From UBA685 sp049890215 (lineage in GTDB: Bacteria > Pseudomonadota > Alphaproteobacteria > Puniceispirillales > Puniceispirillaceae), in contig JBMHBX010000003.1 in assembly GCA_049890215.1 (NCBI GenBank), positions 1 to 30,085 of the forward strand: a DNA stretch of 30,085 nt, given 5' to 3'. The notes under the pieces were generated by a model, which did not search any database, was not told where the DNA came from, and saw only the letters and a program-made list of their open reading frames with translations. Both the position numbers and the translations under genes were made by a program. Shown one piece after another: positions 6,425-13,902 of this stretch (its first letter is position 1; each line of letters opens with the position of its first letter).

Positions 6425-7405
6425 CTATTCTGCCATCATAGAGAGCATTTCAAACATAACAGCCCCTGCAACCATAGAGGTGATCTGGTTTGGGTTATCC
6501 TTGGTAGGCATTAAACATACCACATCACCACCAATGATATTCATGCCCCGCACTGCATGGAGCAGTTCGCGCGCCTCATCCATTGAAAACCCGCCATAGC
6601 CTGCCTCAATATTTGCCACAGCCGGTGCAATGGTGGGATCAAGGCAATCAAGGTCAAAAGTGATATAAACTGGCTTGCCATCAAGCACCTGTTTAATTTG
6701 CGCGATCACATCTAGCGCTCCTCTTTGGCGATACTCTGCCATGGTGACAACATTATAGCCATAATCATATGATGGCTGCAGCCAGTCTTGCGTGCGTGGA
6801 TGACCGCGCAGACCAATTTGCATAGAAGAATGCGGATTTACTTTTCCCTGATCAGCCAGATAAGCGCCCCAGTGAGCAGCTGATTTCTTGGCACCCAGAA
6901 AATGATCAACTTTGGTAAACACATCTGTATGCGCATCTAAATGCAAGAAACAAACAGGCTCACCATTTGTAAGCTCGCCGCCGCCAAGCGCCTGAACAAT
7001 TCCGCCTGTAATGGAGTGATCACCGCCAATTGAAACAGGCCGCACATGCGCCTTATCAAGGCGTTCATAAAAGGCGGTGATTTGCGCAATACAATCTTCA
7101 TTGTCATTGGCTTTTGGGAAAGGCACATCGCCGACATCTATGATGGATTTTGCTGACCAGGGGTCAAATCCGAATTCGCCGTGAACGCGCCTTTGAACCG
7201 CTGATAAATGGCGCACAGAACGCGGGCCAAGATGCTGGTCTCTCTCAGTTGTGCCATTTCCGGTAGAATGAGGCACGCCAACCAGCGCGATATCAGCATC
7301 AGCCATGCGTTCATCCAGAATGCCAATATGAGGACATCTGAATAAGGTTGGCACGCCCCACCAATATAAATTATTCATCATACTGTCATCATGTTCTCTT
7401 GCCAT
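6425..7405 (-). CDS. Ureohydrolase, agmatinase-like (substrate uncertain)
   Basis: This 326-residue enzyme of the arginase/agmatinase family would hydrolyse a guanidino compound to urea and an amine. All six metal ligands are present: His130 in SIGGDHS, Asp157, His159 and Asp161 in LDAHTD, and Asp251 and Asp253 in TFDLDCLDP. The loop after the last metal motif is unusual. Typical agmatinases read APGTGTPE-GG there; this protein reads APAVANIEAGYGG, keeping the glutamate (Glu267) but losing the GTGTP element and gaining about two residues. The segment around KVDHFLGAKKSAAHWGAYLA is also longer than in standard SpeB. Because these loops shape substrate choice, agmatine is not assured; guanidine, guanidinobutyrate or similar are alternatives. 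The start is well supported (AGGAGG, 5 bases, ATG). A CBS-domain gene follows. Confidence 0.85.
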   Translation of the reverse strand: MAREHDDSMMNNLYWWGVPTLFRCPHIGILDERMADADIALVGVPHSTGNGTTERDQHLGPRSVRHLSAVQRRVHGEFGFDPWSAKSIIDVGDVPFPKANDNEDCIAQITAFYERLDKAHVRPVSIGGDHSITGGIVQALGGGELTNGEPVCFLHLDAHTDVFTKVDHFLGAKKSAAHWGAYLADQGKVNPHSSMQIGLRGHPRTQDWLQPSYDYGYNVVTMAEYRQRGALDVIAQIKQVLDGKPVYITFDLDCLDPTIAPAVANIEAGYGGFSMDEARELLHAVRGMNIIGGDVVCLMPTKDNPNQITSMVAGAVMFEMLSMMAE

Positions 7406-7508
7406 CTTATCCTCCTATGTGCCGCGCACAGGTTACGGGGATCTCAATTATGGCAATAAGATTTAGGACAGGACAACCAGAATCTATGATTTCATATGGG
7501 TTATCAGA

Positions 7509-7985
7509 TTATGATGACATCTCTGTGGGGCGTAATTGGCGCGCCAGCTTATCAACAATTGCATTCACAAATTTGACATCACCCTGATAAGCGTCAGCCA
7601 GACTTGCATATTCTGATATGACCGCTTTTGCAGGAATATGCGGCATATATTTCAATTCGCAAATCGCAGCACGCAGTGCTGAGTGTTCATGCCTTGCCAG
7701 CCTGTCAAGGCTCCATCCCTGTTCAAGCCGCCCCTCAATTAAGGAATCAACCTCTGCCTGCTTTTCACGCATCAGCGCGGATAATTCGGTAAAATGGCCT
7801 TCATCTATTTTCTTGACCTGCATTTCAACTGCCAGATCAGCTGCATAATGGGCCAAAAACTGGGCCATGGCTTCGACCAGAGATTTATCTGTCATACCGA
7901 CTTCATAATTCACCTGAATCGCGCCAAGACGCGCTGCTGTGCGTTTGCGAACAGGGACAGGTTTCAGTTCTTGAACATCACTCAT
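7509..7985 (-). CDS. nusB: Transcription antitermination factor NusB
   Basis: This 158-residue all-helical protein matches NusB: an N-terminal RKRTAARLGAIQVNYE (14-29), a middle LIEGRLEQGWSLDRLARHEH segment, and the C-terminal VISEYASLADAYQGDVKFVN followed by IVDKLARQLRP. NusB with NusE (S10) binds boxA RNA and prevents premature termination in rRNA operons. The gene lies three bases after ribH, the usual position at the end of the riboflavin cluster. About 100 bases separate it from the ureohydrolase gene, and I see no clear terminator in them. Confidence 0.95.
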   Translation of the reverse strand: MSDVQELKPVPVRKRTAARLGAIQVNYEVGMTDKSLVEAMAQFLAHYAADLAVEMQVKKIDEGHFTELSALMREKQAEVDSLIEGRLEQGWSLDRLARHEHSALRAAICELKYMPHIPAKAVISEYASLADAYQGDVKFVNAIVDKLARQLRPTEMSS

Positions 7986-7988
7986 GCG

Positions 7989-8426
7989 TTACGCACCTGC
8001 CCTAAATTGTGACTTTATCCCGGCCATCCGCAAGGCAGCACGCGCTGCATCACCGCCCTTATCTTTATCTGACTGCTGCGCTCTGGCCCATGCCTGATCA
8101 CCATTTTCAACCGTAATGATACCATTGCCAATCGCAAGATGAAGATTGATTGTCAGCTCCATAATGCCTCTGGCAGATTCATTGCAGACTGTATCATAAT
8201 GGCTTGTCTCACCTCTGATAACACAGCCAAGGGCCACATAGCCGTCATATGATGTATCAGAGGCGGCCGCTATGGCAATCGCCCCCGGTATTTCAAGCGC
8301 TCCTGGCACGTCAAGGCGCTCATAGCTTGCCCCTGCGGCTTCCAGAGCTGATATTGCGCCCTCTGCAAGCGCATCGCCTAGCGCTTCATAAAACCGCGCC
8401 TCTACTATCAGAAAATGTCCTGCCAT
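7989..8426 (-). CDS. ribH: 6,7-dimethyl-8-ribityllumazine synthase
   Basis: RibH condenses the RibD product with dihydroxybutanone phosphate from RibB to give lumazine, the penultimate step in riboflavin synthesis. The 145-residue protein shows the substrate-binding DVPGALEIPGAIAIAA (39-54), GCVIRGETSHYDTV (67-80, with the catalytic His and the phosphate-binding region) and NGIITVENGDQA (101-112). Length and motifs are normal. It is separated from ribB by 79 bases, the largest gap in this unit, which contains a tandem repeat, and is followed within three bases by nusB. Confidence 0.96.
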   Translation of the reverse strand: MAGHFLIVEARFYEALGDALAEGAISALEAAGASYERLDVPGALEIPGAIAIAAASDTSYDGYVALGCVIRGETSHYDTVCNESARGIMELTINLHLAIGNGIITVENGDQAWARAQQSDKDKGGDAARAALRMAGIKSQFRAGA

Positions 8427-8465
8427 TACCTTTATTCCCCTGACGCCACAGTTTTTTGGCGCATT

Positions 8466-8491
8466 GATATAATCACCACGATATAATCACC
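8466..8491 (-). repeat. Tandem 12-base repeat between the ribB-type gene and ribH
   Basis: On the minus strand GGTGATTATATC occurs twice in a row with two bases between (8491-8480 and 8477-8466, period 14). Each copy contains TGAT-N3-ATC, a partly symmetric core. A short stem (GCGCCA with TGGCGT, about 8462-8442) follows just before the ribH ribosome-binding site. It could be a regulator site or an internal promoter element for ribH-nusB. No FMN riboswitch sequence is present. Confidence 0.6.
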
Positions 8492-8505
8492 TTAGGCATC
8501 TAACC

Positions 8506-9609
8506 CTATGAGAGGGTGCGCCATCCTTCAACATGCAAACCATGCCCTTCAAGACCAACAATATTTGGCTGAGAGTTCGATAGCAAAATCATCTTGACCA
8601 CATCAAGATCTTTTAAGATTTGTGCCCCAACCCCATAGTCACGCAAATCACTCACCGCCTCTGCTGGTTTCAGGCGCCTTGCAATCATATCAGATAAATT
8701 ATTGCTTGCCATTTCACGCAACACCACAATCAGGCCGTTTCCTTGTTCTGCGATTGCCTGCATTGATTTATGTAAATCATTTTCAGCACCGCTTGCCTCA
8801 CCAAGCAAATCACGCATGAGATCAAAAGAATGCATGCGCACCAAAACCGCCTCATCAGGGTCAATATTGCCCTTGACCAACACAAGATGTTCTATGCCTG
8901 TAATCAGGTTTTGATAGGCAATCATGCGCCAGTCACCACCAATATGAGAATTGAGAACTGTCTCATTCATGCGGCTGACCAAATTTTCATTTTGCCTGCG
9001 CCAGGCAATCAAATCAGCAATGGAGCCGATTTTCAAATCATGCTCTTTGGCAAATGTTAACAGGTCTGGCAAACGGGCCATGGTCCCGTCATCTTTCATA
9101 ATCTCACAAATCACACCTGAGGGATCGCCGCCTGCGGCCCGCGCAATATCGACCACCGCTTCTGTATGACCGGCACGCACCAACGTGCCGCCATCGCGTG
9201 CAATCAAAGGAAATATGTGACCTGGTGTTGTGATATCTCTGGCATCGCATTCAGGGTTTATGGCTGTCAGAACAGTATGTGAGCGGTCATGAGCTGATAT
9301 GCCTGTACTCACCCCTTCGCGTGCTTCGATTGATACGGTAAAGGCTGTTTGATGGCGTGATTCATTACGCCGTTCCATTAATGATAAGCCTAATTTTTCA
9401 GAACGCTCTGCTGTCAGGGCCAGACAAATCAGACCACGGCCATATTTTGCCATAAAATTGATTGCTTCGGCGGTGCAATGTTCTGCCATAACACATAAAT
9501 CACCCTCATTCTCTCTGTCTTCATCATCGACCAGAATGAAAACTTTGCCTGCCTTGGCATCAGCGATAACATCTTCGATAGGGTGTAATTTGCTGTTCAT
9601 ATCACTCAT
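8506..9609 (-). CDS. ribB: Dihydroxybutanone phosphate synthase with degenerate RibA domain (RibBX type)
   Basis: The N-terminal half (about residues 1-205) is an intact RibB, which makes 3,4-dihydroxy-2-butanone 4-phosphate from ribulose 5-phosphate. It has DDEDRENEGD (28-37), RHQTAF, TPGHIFPLIARDGG (128-141) and AGHTEAVVD (146-154). The C-terminal half (about 206-367) has the RibA (GTP cyclohydrolase II) outline, including DYGVGAQIL (324-332) and IVGLEGHGL (350-358), but the zinc-binding CxxxxxxxxxxCxC element is replaced by HSFDLMRDLLGEASGAEND with no cysteine. The RQEGRGIGL active-site motif is replaced by REMASNNLSD. It should therefore lack cyclohydrolase II activity. Such RibBX proteins have been described in proteobacteria. 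A separate ribA is expected elsewhere. The gene sits three bases after ribE. Confidence 0.95.
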   Translation of the reverse strand: MSDMNSKLHPIEDVIADAKAGKVFILVDDEDRENEGDLCVMAEHCTAEAINFMAKYGRGLICLALTAERSEKLGLSLMERRNESRHQTAFTVSIEAREGVSTGISAHDRSHTVLTAINPECDARDITTPGHIFPLIARDGGTLVRAGHTEAVVDIARAAGGDPSGVICEIMKDDGTMARLPDLLTFAKEHDLKIGSIADLIAWRRQNENLVSRMNETVLNSHIGGDWRMIAYQNLITGIEHLVLVKGNIDPDEAVLVRMHSFDLMRDLLGEASGAENDLHKSMQAIAEQGNGLIVVLREMASNNLSDMIARRLKPAEAVSDLRDYGVGAQILKDLDVVKMILLSNSQPNIVGLEGHGLHVEGWRTLS

Positions 9610-9612
9610 CTG

Positions 9613-10209
9613 TTACTTCGCCTTTTGATGATCTAGCAGGCGTGCAACATAACGCGCCAACATGTCAATTTCCAGATTAATCTTATCATGCGGTTTGCGC
9701 AAAGACAGGGTTGTATTCTCCCAACTATGGGAAATCAGATTTATATGAAATGATGTGCCTTCTACGGCGTTCACCGTCAGTGACACACCATCCAAAGTGA
9801 CCGACCCTTTTGCTGCGATAAAACCGGCAAGCGCCTCTGGTGCGCGAAGGATAAGGCGATGGCTGTCATTTTCAGGAGTCACAGACAGCAATTGGGCAAG
9901 GCCATCAACATGGCCTGATACAATATGCCCCCCTAATTCATCCCCCATGGCCAAAGCGCGCTCCAGATTAATAGAAGTCCCTACCTGCCAGTCAGATAAA
10001 GTTGTCAGATCTAATGTTTCTTTAGAGGCTGCGACTTTGAACCAATCTGCGCCTGTTTCTGTCACTGTCAGACACACACCTGAACAAGCGATAGAGGCCC
10101 CAAGGTCAATCCCATCACAATCCCATGGCGTTTTTATAACAAATTGCCAGTCACCATCTGTTTCAATGCTGCTCACTGTTCCGATTGCGGTGATGATGCC
10201 TGTAAACAT
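9613..10209 (-). CDS. ribE: Riboflavin synthase, alpha subunit
   Basis: This 198-residue enzyme dismutates two lumazine molecules to riboflavin. It shows the two homologous lumazine-binding domains: the first starts MFTGIITAIG and contains SGVCLTV (43-49); the second follows GGHIVSGHVDG (93-103) and contains DGVSLTVN (140-147). The conserved start and the length are as expected. It begins seven bases after ribD and runs three bases from the ribB-type gene, inside the nrdR-rib-nusB unit. (This gene is called ribC in some organisms.). Confidence 0.96.
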   Translation of the reverse strand: MFTGIITAIGTVSSIETDGDWQFVIKTPWDCDGIDLGASIACSGVCLTVTETGADWFKVAASKETLDLTTLSDWQVGTSINLERALAMGDELGGHIVSGHVDGLAQLLSVTPENDSHRLILRAPEALAGFIAAKGSVTLDGVSLTVNAVEGTSFHINLISHSWENTTLSLRKPHDKINLEIDMLARYVARLLDHQKAK

Positions 10210-10216
10210 AGCCCTG

Positions 10217-11326
10217 CTACCTTGAAGACGGATAAAAGATACGCGCGGTATCTTGTCCTAAGAAAAACTCATCAGCCTTGATATAATCATTTGGCTCTGA
10301 AAAATCCACTCCTTCAGCACCAGGCCATGCCAAAAGCCCTGAGGGAAGCTCATGAGGGGCAGACAACCAGATAAGCCTGTCTATCAAATCATGTGAACGC
10401 AGGCCTGCAAATAATGACGCACCTGCCTCAACCATAACAGATCCAAAGCCTCTGTTACTCAGATCAGTCATAATGGCAGGTAATGATAATCTTGTCTCAC
10501 CATAAGGGCCTGTTTCATCATAGGATATAGGCACGGTTTGCACATGAGGCGGCAGGCTTTGGGGTATGACATCATTTCGATGATATAAAATCACATCGCG
10601 TGACGGCGTTAAACAGGCCATATCAGAGGCTAAGCCTGCATGGCTGTCAATCACCGCAAGGGCAGGCTGTGGGAAAGGGTAATTATTTTTGCGGACATTT
10701 AACAACGGGTTATCAGCTTTGATTGTCGCAAAGCTTGTCAACATCACCTGATGGCGTGAGCGCAGATCATGCACATATTGCCTGCTTACCGGCCCTGTCA
10801 GCCATGTCTGCGCCCCTTGCTTTGCGGCAATAAAGCCATTGCGGCTTGTTGCCATTTTCACCGTCACATAAGGGCGGTTGCGACTAACCTTTGATAAAAA
10901 GCCTGCCATTTGTATCATTGCGCGCGGCTGAGGCGCATAAGTGACGATAATCCCCTTATCGCGCAGAGATTTTATTCCCTGACCATCGACCCTTGGATCT
11001 GGATCTTTTGCTGCGATCACCACTTCTTTGACCCCTGCCCTGATTAATGCCTCTGAGCAGGGCCCGGTTTGCCCCTGGTGTGAACAAGGCTCAAGTGTAA
11101 CAAAAACGGTGCCGCCTCTGGCCCTGTCACCTGCCATCAAAAGGGCATTGATTTCGGCATGAGGGCGCCCGTTAAGGCTTGTATGACCAACGCCTGCAAG
11201 CAGTCCGTCTTTATCAATGATAACACATCCGACCGCAGGGTTATCTGCGGTATGGCCAACAATCTTATCGGCCTGTGCAAGCGCCAGATGAAGCCATCTT
11301 TGCGCAGACGGGGTCAGATTGGTCAC
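10217..11326 (-). CDS. ribD: Bifunctional riboflavin deaminase/reductase RibD
   Basis: RibD performs the second and third steps of the riboflavin pathway. The N-terminal deaminase domain (about residues 1-145) has the zinc site HAE (56-58) and PCSHQGQTGPC (80-90). The C-terminal NADPH-dependent reductase domain (about 150-369) starts RPYVTVKMATSRNGFIA and contains SVMVEAGASLFAGL. Both are intact and the 369-residue length is normal. Translation starts at a GTG that overlaps the nrdR stop as GTGA, and no separate ribosome-binding site is evident, so translational coupling to nrdR is likely. Confidence 0.96.
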   Translation of the reverse strand: MTNLTPSAQRWLHLALAQADKIVGHTADNPAVGCVIIDKDGLLAGVGHTSLNGRPHAEINALLMAGDRARGGTVFVTLEPCSHQGQTGPCSEALIRAGVKEVVIAAKDPDPRVDGQGIKSLRDKGIIVTYAPQPRAMIQMAGFLSKVSRNRPYVTVKMATSRNGFIAAKQGAQTWLTGPVSRQYVHDLRSRHQVMLTSFATIKADNPLLNVRKNNYPFPQPALAVIDSHAGLASDMACLTPSRDVILYHRNDVIPQSLPPHVQTVPISYDETGPYGETRLSLPAIMTDLSNRGFGSVMVEAGASLFAGLRSHDLIDRLIWLSAPHELPSGLLAWPGAEGVDFSEPNDYIKADEFFLGQDTARIFYPSSR

Positions 11327-11772
11327 TTTTGTAACTCAGTCACGAAATCTTCAAAATCAGTCGGATCTTCAAAATTTCGATAGACAGAGGCATATCTGAT
11401 ATAGGCAACCTTATCCAATTTCAAAAGCGCTTTCATGACAAGTGAGCCAATATAATCAGAGGCAACATCTGCCTCACCGGTTGATTCCAGTTTGCGCACA
11501 ATTTCAGTGATAGCAAGATGGATTGCATCTTCTTCAACAGAGCGTTTGCGCAACGCAACCGAAAAAGACCTCTCTAGCTTTTCTCTGTCAAAAGGGGTGC
11601 GGCGGCCATCAGCCTTAATGACCGAAATATCGCGTAAATGCACACGCTCAAAAGTGGTAAAACGCGCAGAACAGGCTCCGCATTGGCGCCGGCGCCTTAT
11701 AGCAGCGCCATCTTCAGACGGGCGCGAATCTTTGACTTGCGTTTCTTCAGACTTACAAAATGGACACAACAT
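11323..11772 (-). CDS. nrdR: Transcriptional repressor NrdR
   Basis: NrdR is a zinc-ribbon plus ATP-cone repressor of ribonucleotide reductase genes. The 149-residue protein has Cys3, Cys6, Cys31 and Cys34 of the zinc ribbon, the RRRRQC segment (26-31), and an ATP-cone from about residue 49 (VIKADGRRTPFDREKLERSF) to the conserved VAYIRYASVYRNFEDP. The start has AGGAG six bases upstream. It is the first gene of the riboflavin unit and lies just beyond the glyA terminator, so a promoter is expected within roughly 11773-11818, though I cannot identify one with confidence. Confidence 0.97.
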   Translation of the reverse strand: MLCPFCKSEETQVKDSRPSEDGAAIRRRRQCGACSARFTTFERVHLRDISVIKADGRRTPFDREKLERSFSVALRKRSVEEDAIHLAITEIVRKLESTGEADVASDYIGSLVMKALLKLDKVAYIRYASVYRNFEDPTDFEDFVTELQK

Positions 11773-11817
11773 GGCGAGCTCCTTTTGACTAAACGCGCAT
11801 CTGCCTGTTCAGGAATC

Positions 11818-11852
11818 ATAAAAAACCATGCCCTATTATGGGGCATGGTTTT
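11818..11852 (-). terminator. Intrinsic terminator downstream of glyA
   Basis: A perfect 12-base-pair stem (11822-11833 with 11841-11852, core ACCATGCCC/GGGCATGGT) encloses a 7-base loop. On the minus strand the 3' arm runs into six consecutive T residues. The hairpin begins 18 bases past the glyA stop and separates rpiB-glyA from nrdR-rib-nusB. The plus-strand side also carries a T-rich tract, so it could work both ways, but no plus-strand gene is near. Confidence 0.88.
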
Positions 11853-11869
11853 GCTTTTTGTAAATCAGC

Positions 11870-13147
11870 TTATTGATAAATCGGGAATTTGGCACAAAGT
11901 GCGCTGACCTGCGCTCTGACTTCGCGTTCAACAGCCCCGTTATCTTCACGATTTTGAACCAGACCATCCAGAACATCACCAATCAGATGACCGATGACAC
12001 GGAATTCTTCCTCACCAAAGCCTCTTGTTGTGCCGGCAGGTGTGCCAAGGCGAACACCTGAGGTAACAGTTGGCTTTTCAGGGTCAAATGGTACGCCGTT
12101 TTTGTTACAGGTAATACCTGCATTTTCCAATGATAATTCTGTGATGTCACCTGTCAGACCCTTGGGGCGCAAGTCAACCAGAACCATATGAATATCTGTG
12201 CCGCCGCCGACAATATCCACACCGCGCTCTTTTAGCACCTCTGCTAATGTGCGGGCATTGGCAACAACAGATGAGATATAATCTTTGAAATCTGGCTTTA
12301 AGGCTTCGCCAAATGCCACCGCTTTGGCAGCGATTGCATGCATTAATGGCCCGCCTTGCAGGCCCGGGAAGACAGCAGAGTTAATCTTTTTGCCCAAAGC
12401 TTCATCATTAGACAAAATGATGCCACCACGACCGGCACGCAATGTTTTATGAGTGGTGGAGGTTACAATATCAGCATAAGGCAGAGGGCTTGGGTGCATG
12501 CCTGTTGCCACCAAACCAGAGATATGCGCCATATCAACCATAAGATAGGCCCCTACCTCATCTGCGATTTCGCGGAATTTTGCAAAATCAATGGTCCGTG
12601 GATAGGCTGAGGCGCCTGCCACAATCAATTTTGGCTGATGCTCTCTTGCCAGTGAGGCAATCTCATCATAATCAAGATGACCTGTCTGGCGGCTAACGCC
12701 ATATTGAACAGCGTTGAAATATTTACCCGACTGGTTCGGCGCTGAGCCATGCGTCAAATGCCCGCCAGAAGCAAGAGACATACCCAAAATCGTATCACCA
12801 GGCTTCAGAAGTGCCAAAAATACTGCCTGATTAGCCTGTGCACCAGAATGAGGCTGAACATTCACAAAAGCGCAGTCAAATAATTTTTTGGCACGCTCAA
12901 TCGCCAATGTTTCAACAACATCAACATATTCACAGCCGCCATAATAACGCCTGCCTGAATAGCCTTCAGCATATTTATTTGTCAGCACTGAGCCTTGCGC
13001 TTCTAATACCGCGTTAGAGACAATATTTTCTGAGGCGATCATTTCAATCTGATCTTGCTGGCGAACAAGCTCATGCTGAATGGCGGCAGCGACCTCTGGA
13101 TCTGTTTCAGATAAGCCTAACTGAAAAAATGATGGATTTTGAAGCAC
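11870..13147 (-). CDS. glyA: Serine hydroxymethyltransferase
   Basis: GlyA converts serine and tetrahydrofolate to glycine and 5,10-methylene-tetrahydrofolate, the main source of one-carbon units. The 425-residue PLP enzyme has the N-terminal IEMIASENIVS (34-44), NKYAEGYSGRRYYGG (57-71), and the PLP lysine Lys234 in SSTTHKTLRAGRGG-type context (here VTSTTHKTLRAGRGG, 228-242). It starts at a GTG preceded by AAGGAG at six bases. It follows rpiB by 53 bases and ends at a strong terminator. I see no glycine riboswitch in the short upstream gap. Confidence 0.97.
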   Translation of the reverse strand: MLQNPSFFQLGLSETDPEVAAAIQHELVRQQDQIEMIASENIVSNAVLEAQGSVLTNKYAEGYSGRRYYGGCEYVDVVETLAIERAKKLFDCAFVNVQPHSGAQANQAVFLALLKPGDTILGMSLASGGHLTHGSAPNQSGKYFNAVQYGVSRQTGHLDYDEIASLAREHQPKLIVAGASAYPRTIDFAKFREIADEVGAYLMVDMAHISGLVATGMHPSPLPYADIVTSTTHKTLRAGRGGIILSNDEALGKKINSAVFPGLQGGPLMHAIAAKAVAFGEALKPDFKDYISSVVANARTLAEVLKERGVDIVGGGTDIHMVLVDLRPKGLTGDITELSLENAGITCNKNGVPFDPEKPTVTSGVRLGTPAGTTRGFGEEEFRVIGHLIGDVLDGLVQNREDNGAVEREVRAQVSALCAKFPIYQ

Positions 13148-13200
13148 GTTTTTCTCCTTATGTTGGCTAATAATCAGCCTGTCTTAACCATAATGATAGT

Positions 13201-13650
13201 TTATTTTTTTGGTAAGTTTGTTAATTTTTCGACACGTCCTTCGTGTCTTCCGCCTTCAAAGGGCGTCTGCAAGAATAAATCCACACAATCAAGCGCTGTA
13301 CTCACCCCCATCAGGCGCTCTCCTAAGGCGAGTACATTTGCATTATTATGCTCTCGGCAAAGACGCGCGCTCGTCATATCATGAACAAGAGCAGCGCGGA
13401 TCCAGTGATGCCTGTTTGCCGCGATGGAAATGCCAATCCCTGACCCGCAGATAATGATGGCGCCAGCAGAGCTGTCCTGTTCAAGCGCCAATGCACATTT
13501 TGCGGCATAATCCGGATAATCCACAGAATCCGGCCCGAAAGGCCCCAGATCTTCTGCCATCACATCGCGCTCTGCCAAATGATCTAAGATATGTTTTTTC
13601 AAATCCAGACCACCATGATCTGAGGCCAGATATATCTTTGAGAAATTCAT
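13201..13650 (-). CDS. rpiB: Ribose 5-phosphate isomerase B
   Basis: RpiB interconverts ribose 5-phosphate and ribulose 5-phosphate in the pentose phosphate pathway; ribulose 5-phosphate is also the RibB substrate. The 149-residue protein shows SDHGG (10-14), VDYPDYA (43-49), CGSGIGISIAAN (68-79, the catalytic cysteine loop) and HNNANVLALGER (101-112). The ATG has AGGAG nine bases upstream. The same strand continues into glyA. Its upstream region (13651-13870) contains a perfect TTGACA on the minus strand but no clear -10 at canonical spacing. Confidence 0.95.
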   Translation of the reverse strand: MNFSKIYLASDHGGLDLKKHILDHLAERDVMAEDLGPFGPDSVDYPDYAAKCALALEQDSSAGAIIICGSGIGISIAANRHHWIRAALVHDMTSARLCREHNNANVLALGERLMGVSTALDCVDLFLQTPFEGGRHEGRVEKLTNLPKK

Positions 13651-13710
13651 ACTAAAGCGCTCCTATAGTCGTTACAAAGTAGCATAATGCCAAAGCCCTG
13701 ATGCAAAAAT

Positions 13711-13740
13711 TTGTCAAATTACCAAAAAAAAGAGCATAAA
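13711..13740 (+). promoter_or_regulatory. Possible plus-strand promoter of a solitary unit
   Basis: TTGTCA (13711-13716) and CATAAA (13735-13740) are 18 bases apart, with five of six and four of six consensus matches. Transcription would begin near 13747 and meet the hairpin at 13870, giving an RNA of about 150 bases. The same -35 region reads TTGACA on the minus strand toward rpiB, so its true direction is ambiguous. Confidence 0.3.
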
Positions 13741-13760
13741 TGTAAAAAGATAGGTGACAA

Positions 13761-13856
13761 ATGAGCAATTTCTTTCTACCGTCTTATCTCCAAGGTGTCA
13801 TGACTGAGGAATGGGAGGGGGAATTTATAGCGACCAATCTTCTTGTGTTGCCTTAA
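13761..13856 (+). CDS. Possible 31-residue small protein or small RNA locus
   Basis: A 31-codon frame starts at ATG 13761 and ends at TAA 13856. AGGTG lies four bases before the ATG. The predicted peptide begins MSNFFLPSYLQGVMTEEWEG and ends in a hydrophobic TNLLVLP. It has no signal peptide and resembles nothing I know. The frame sits between a possible promoter and a hairpin with nine Ts, alone on the plus strand between rpiB and the DUF1467 gene, which both read the other way. A small non-coding RNA of about 150 bases in the same place is equally possible. I could not match it to 6S, SRP or tmRNA. Confidence 0.28.
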   Translation: MSNFFLPSYLQGVMTEEWEGEFIATNLLVLP

Positions 13857-13869
13857 GTTCTCAGAAAAG

Positions 13870-13897
13870 ACAAGGTCTGCGGGCCTTGTTTTTTTTT
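13870..13897 (+). terminator. Hairpin with T9 tract, possibly bidirectional
   Basis: An eight-pair stem (ACAAGGTC with GGCCTTGT, one G-T pair) with a four-base loop is followed on the plus strand by nine Ts (13889-13897), a strong intrinsic terminator. On the minus strand the same hairpin lies a few bases past the DUF1467 stop and is followed by CTTTTCT, so it may also close the nuo-to-DUF1467 direction. The better T tract is on the plus strand, where no conventional gene precedes it. Confidence 0.8.
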
Positions 13898-13902
13898 GCT
13901 CT

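Noticed and set aside
11773..11817. FMN riboswitch ahead of the riboflavin unit
   Set aside because: The unit starts with nrdR, and the space between its ATG and the glyA terminator is about 45 bases with no FMN-aptamer motifs.
13148..13200. Glycine riboswitch upstream of glyA
   Set aside because: The gap to rpiB is only 53 bases, too short for an aptamer, and shows no matching conserved elements.
13747..13897. 6S RNA, SRP RNA or tmRNA at the plus-strand unit
   Set aside because: No long 5'/3' pairing with a central bubble, no SRP tetraloop signature and no tRNA-like ends could be found; left as an unclassified candidate.
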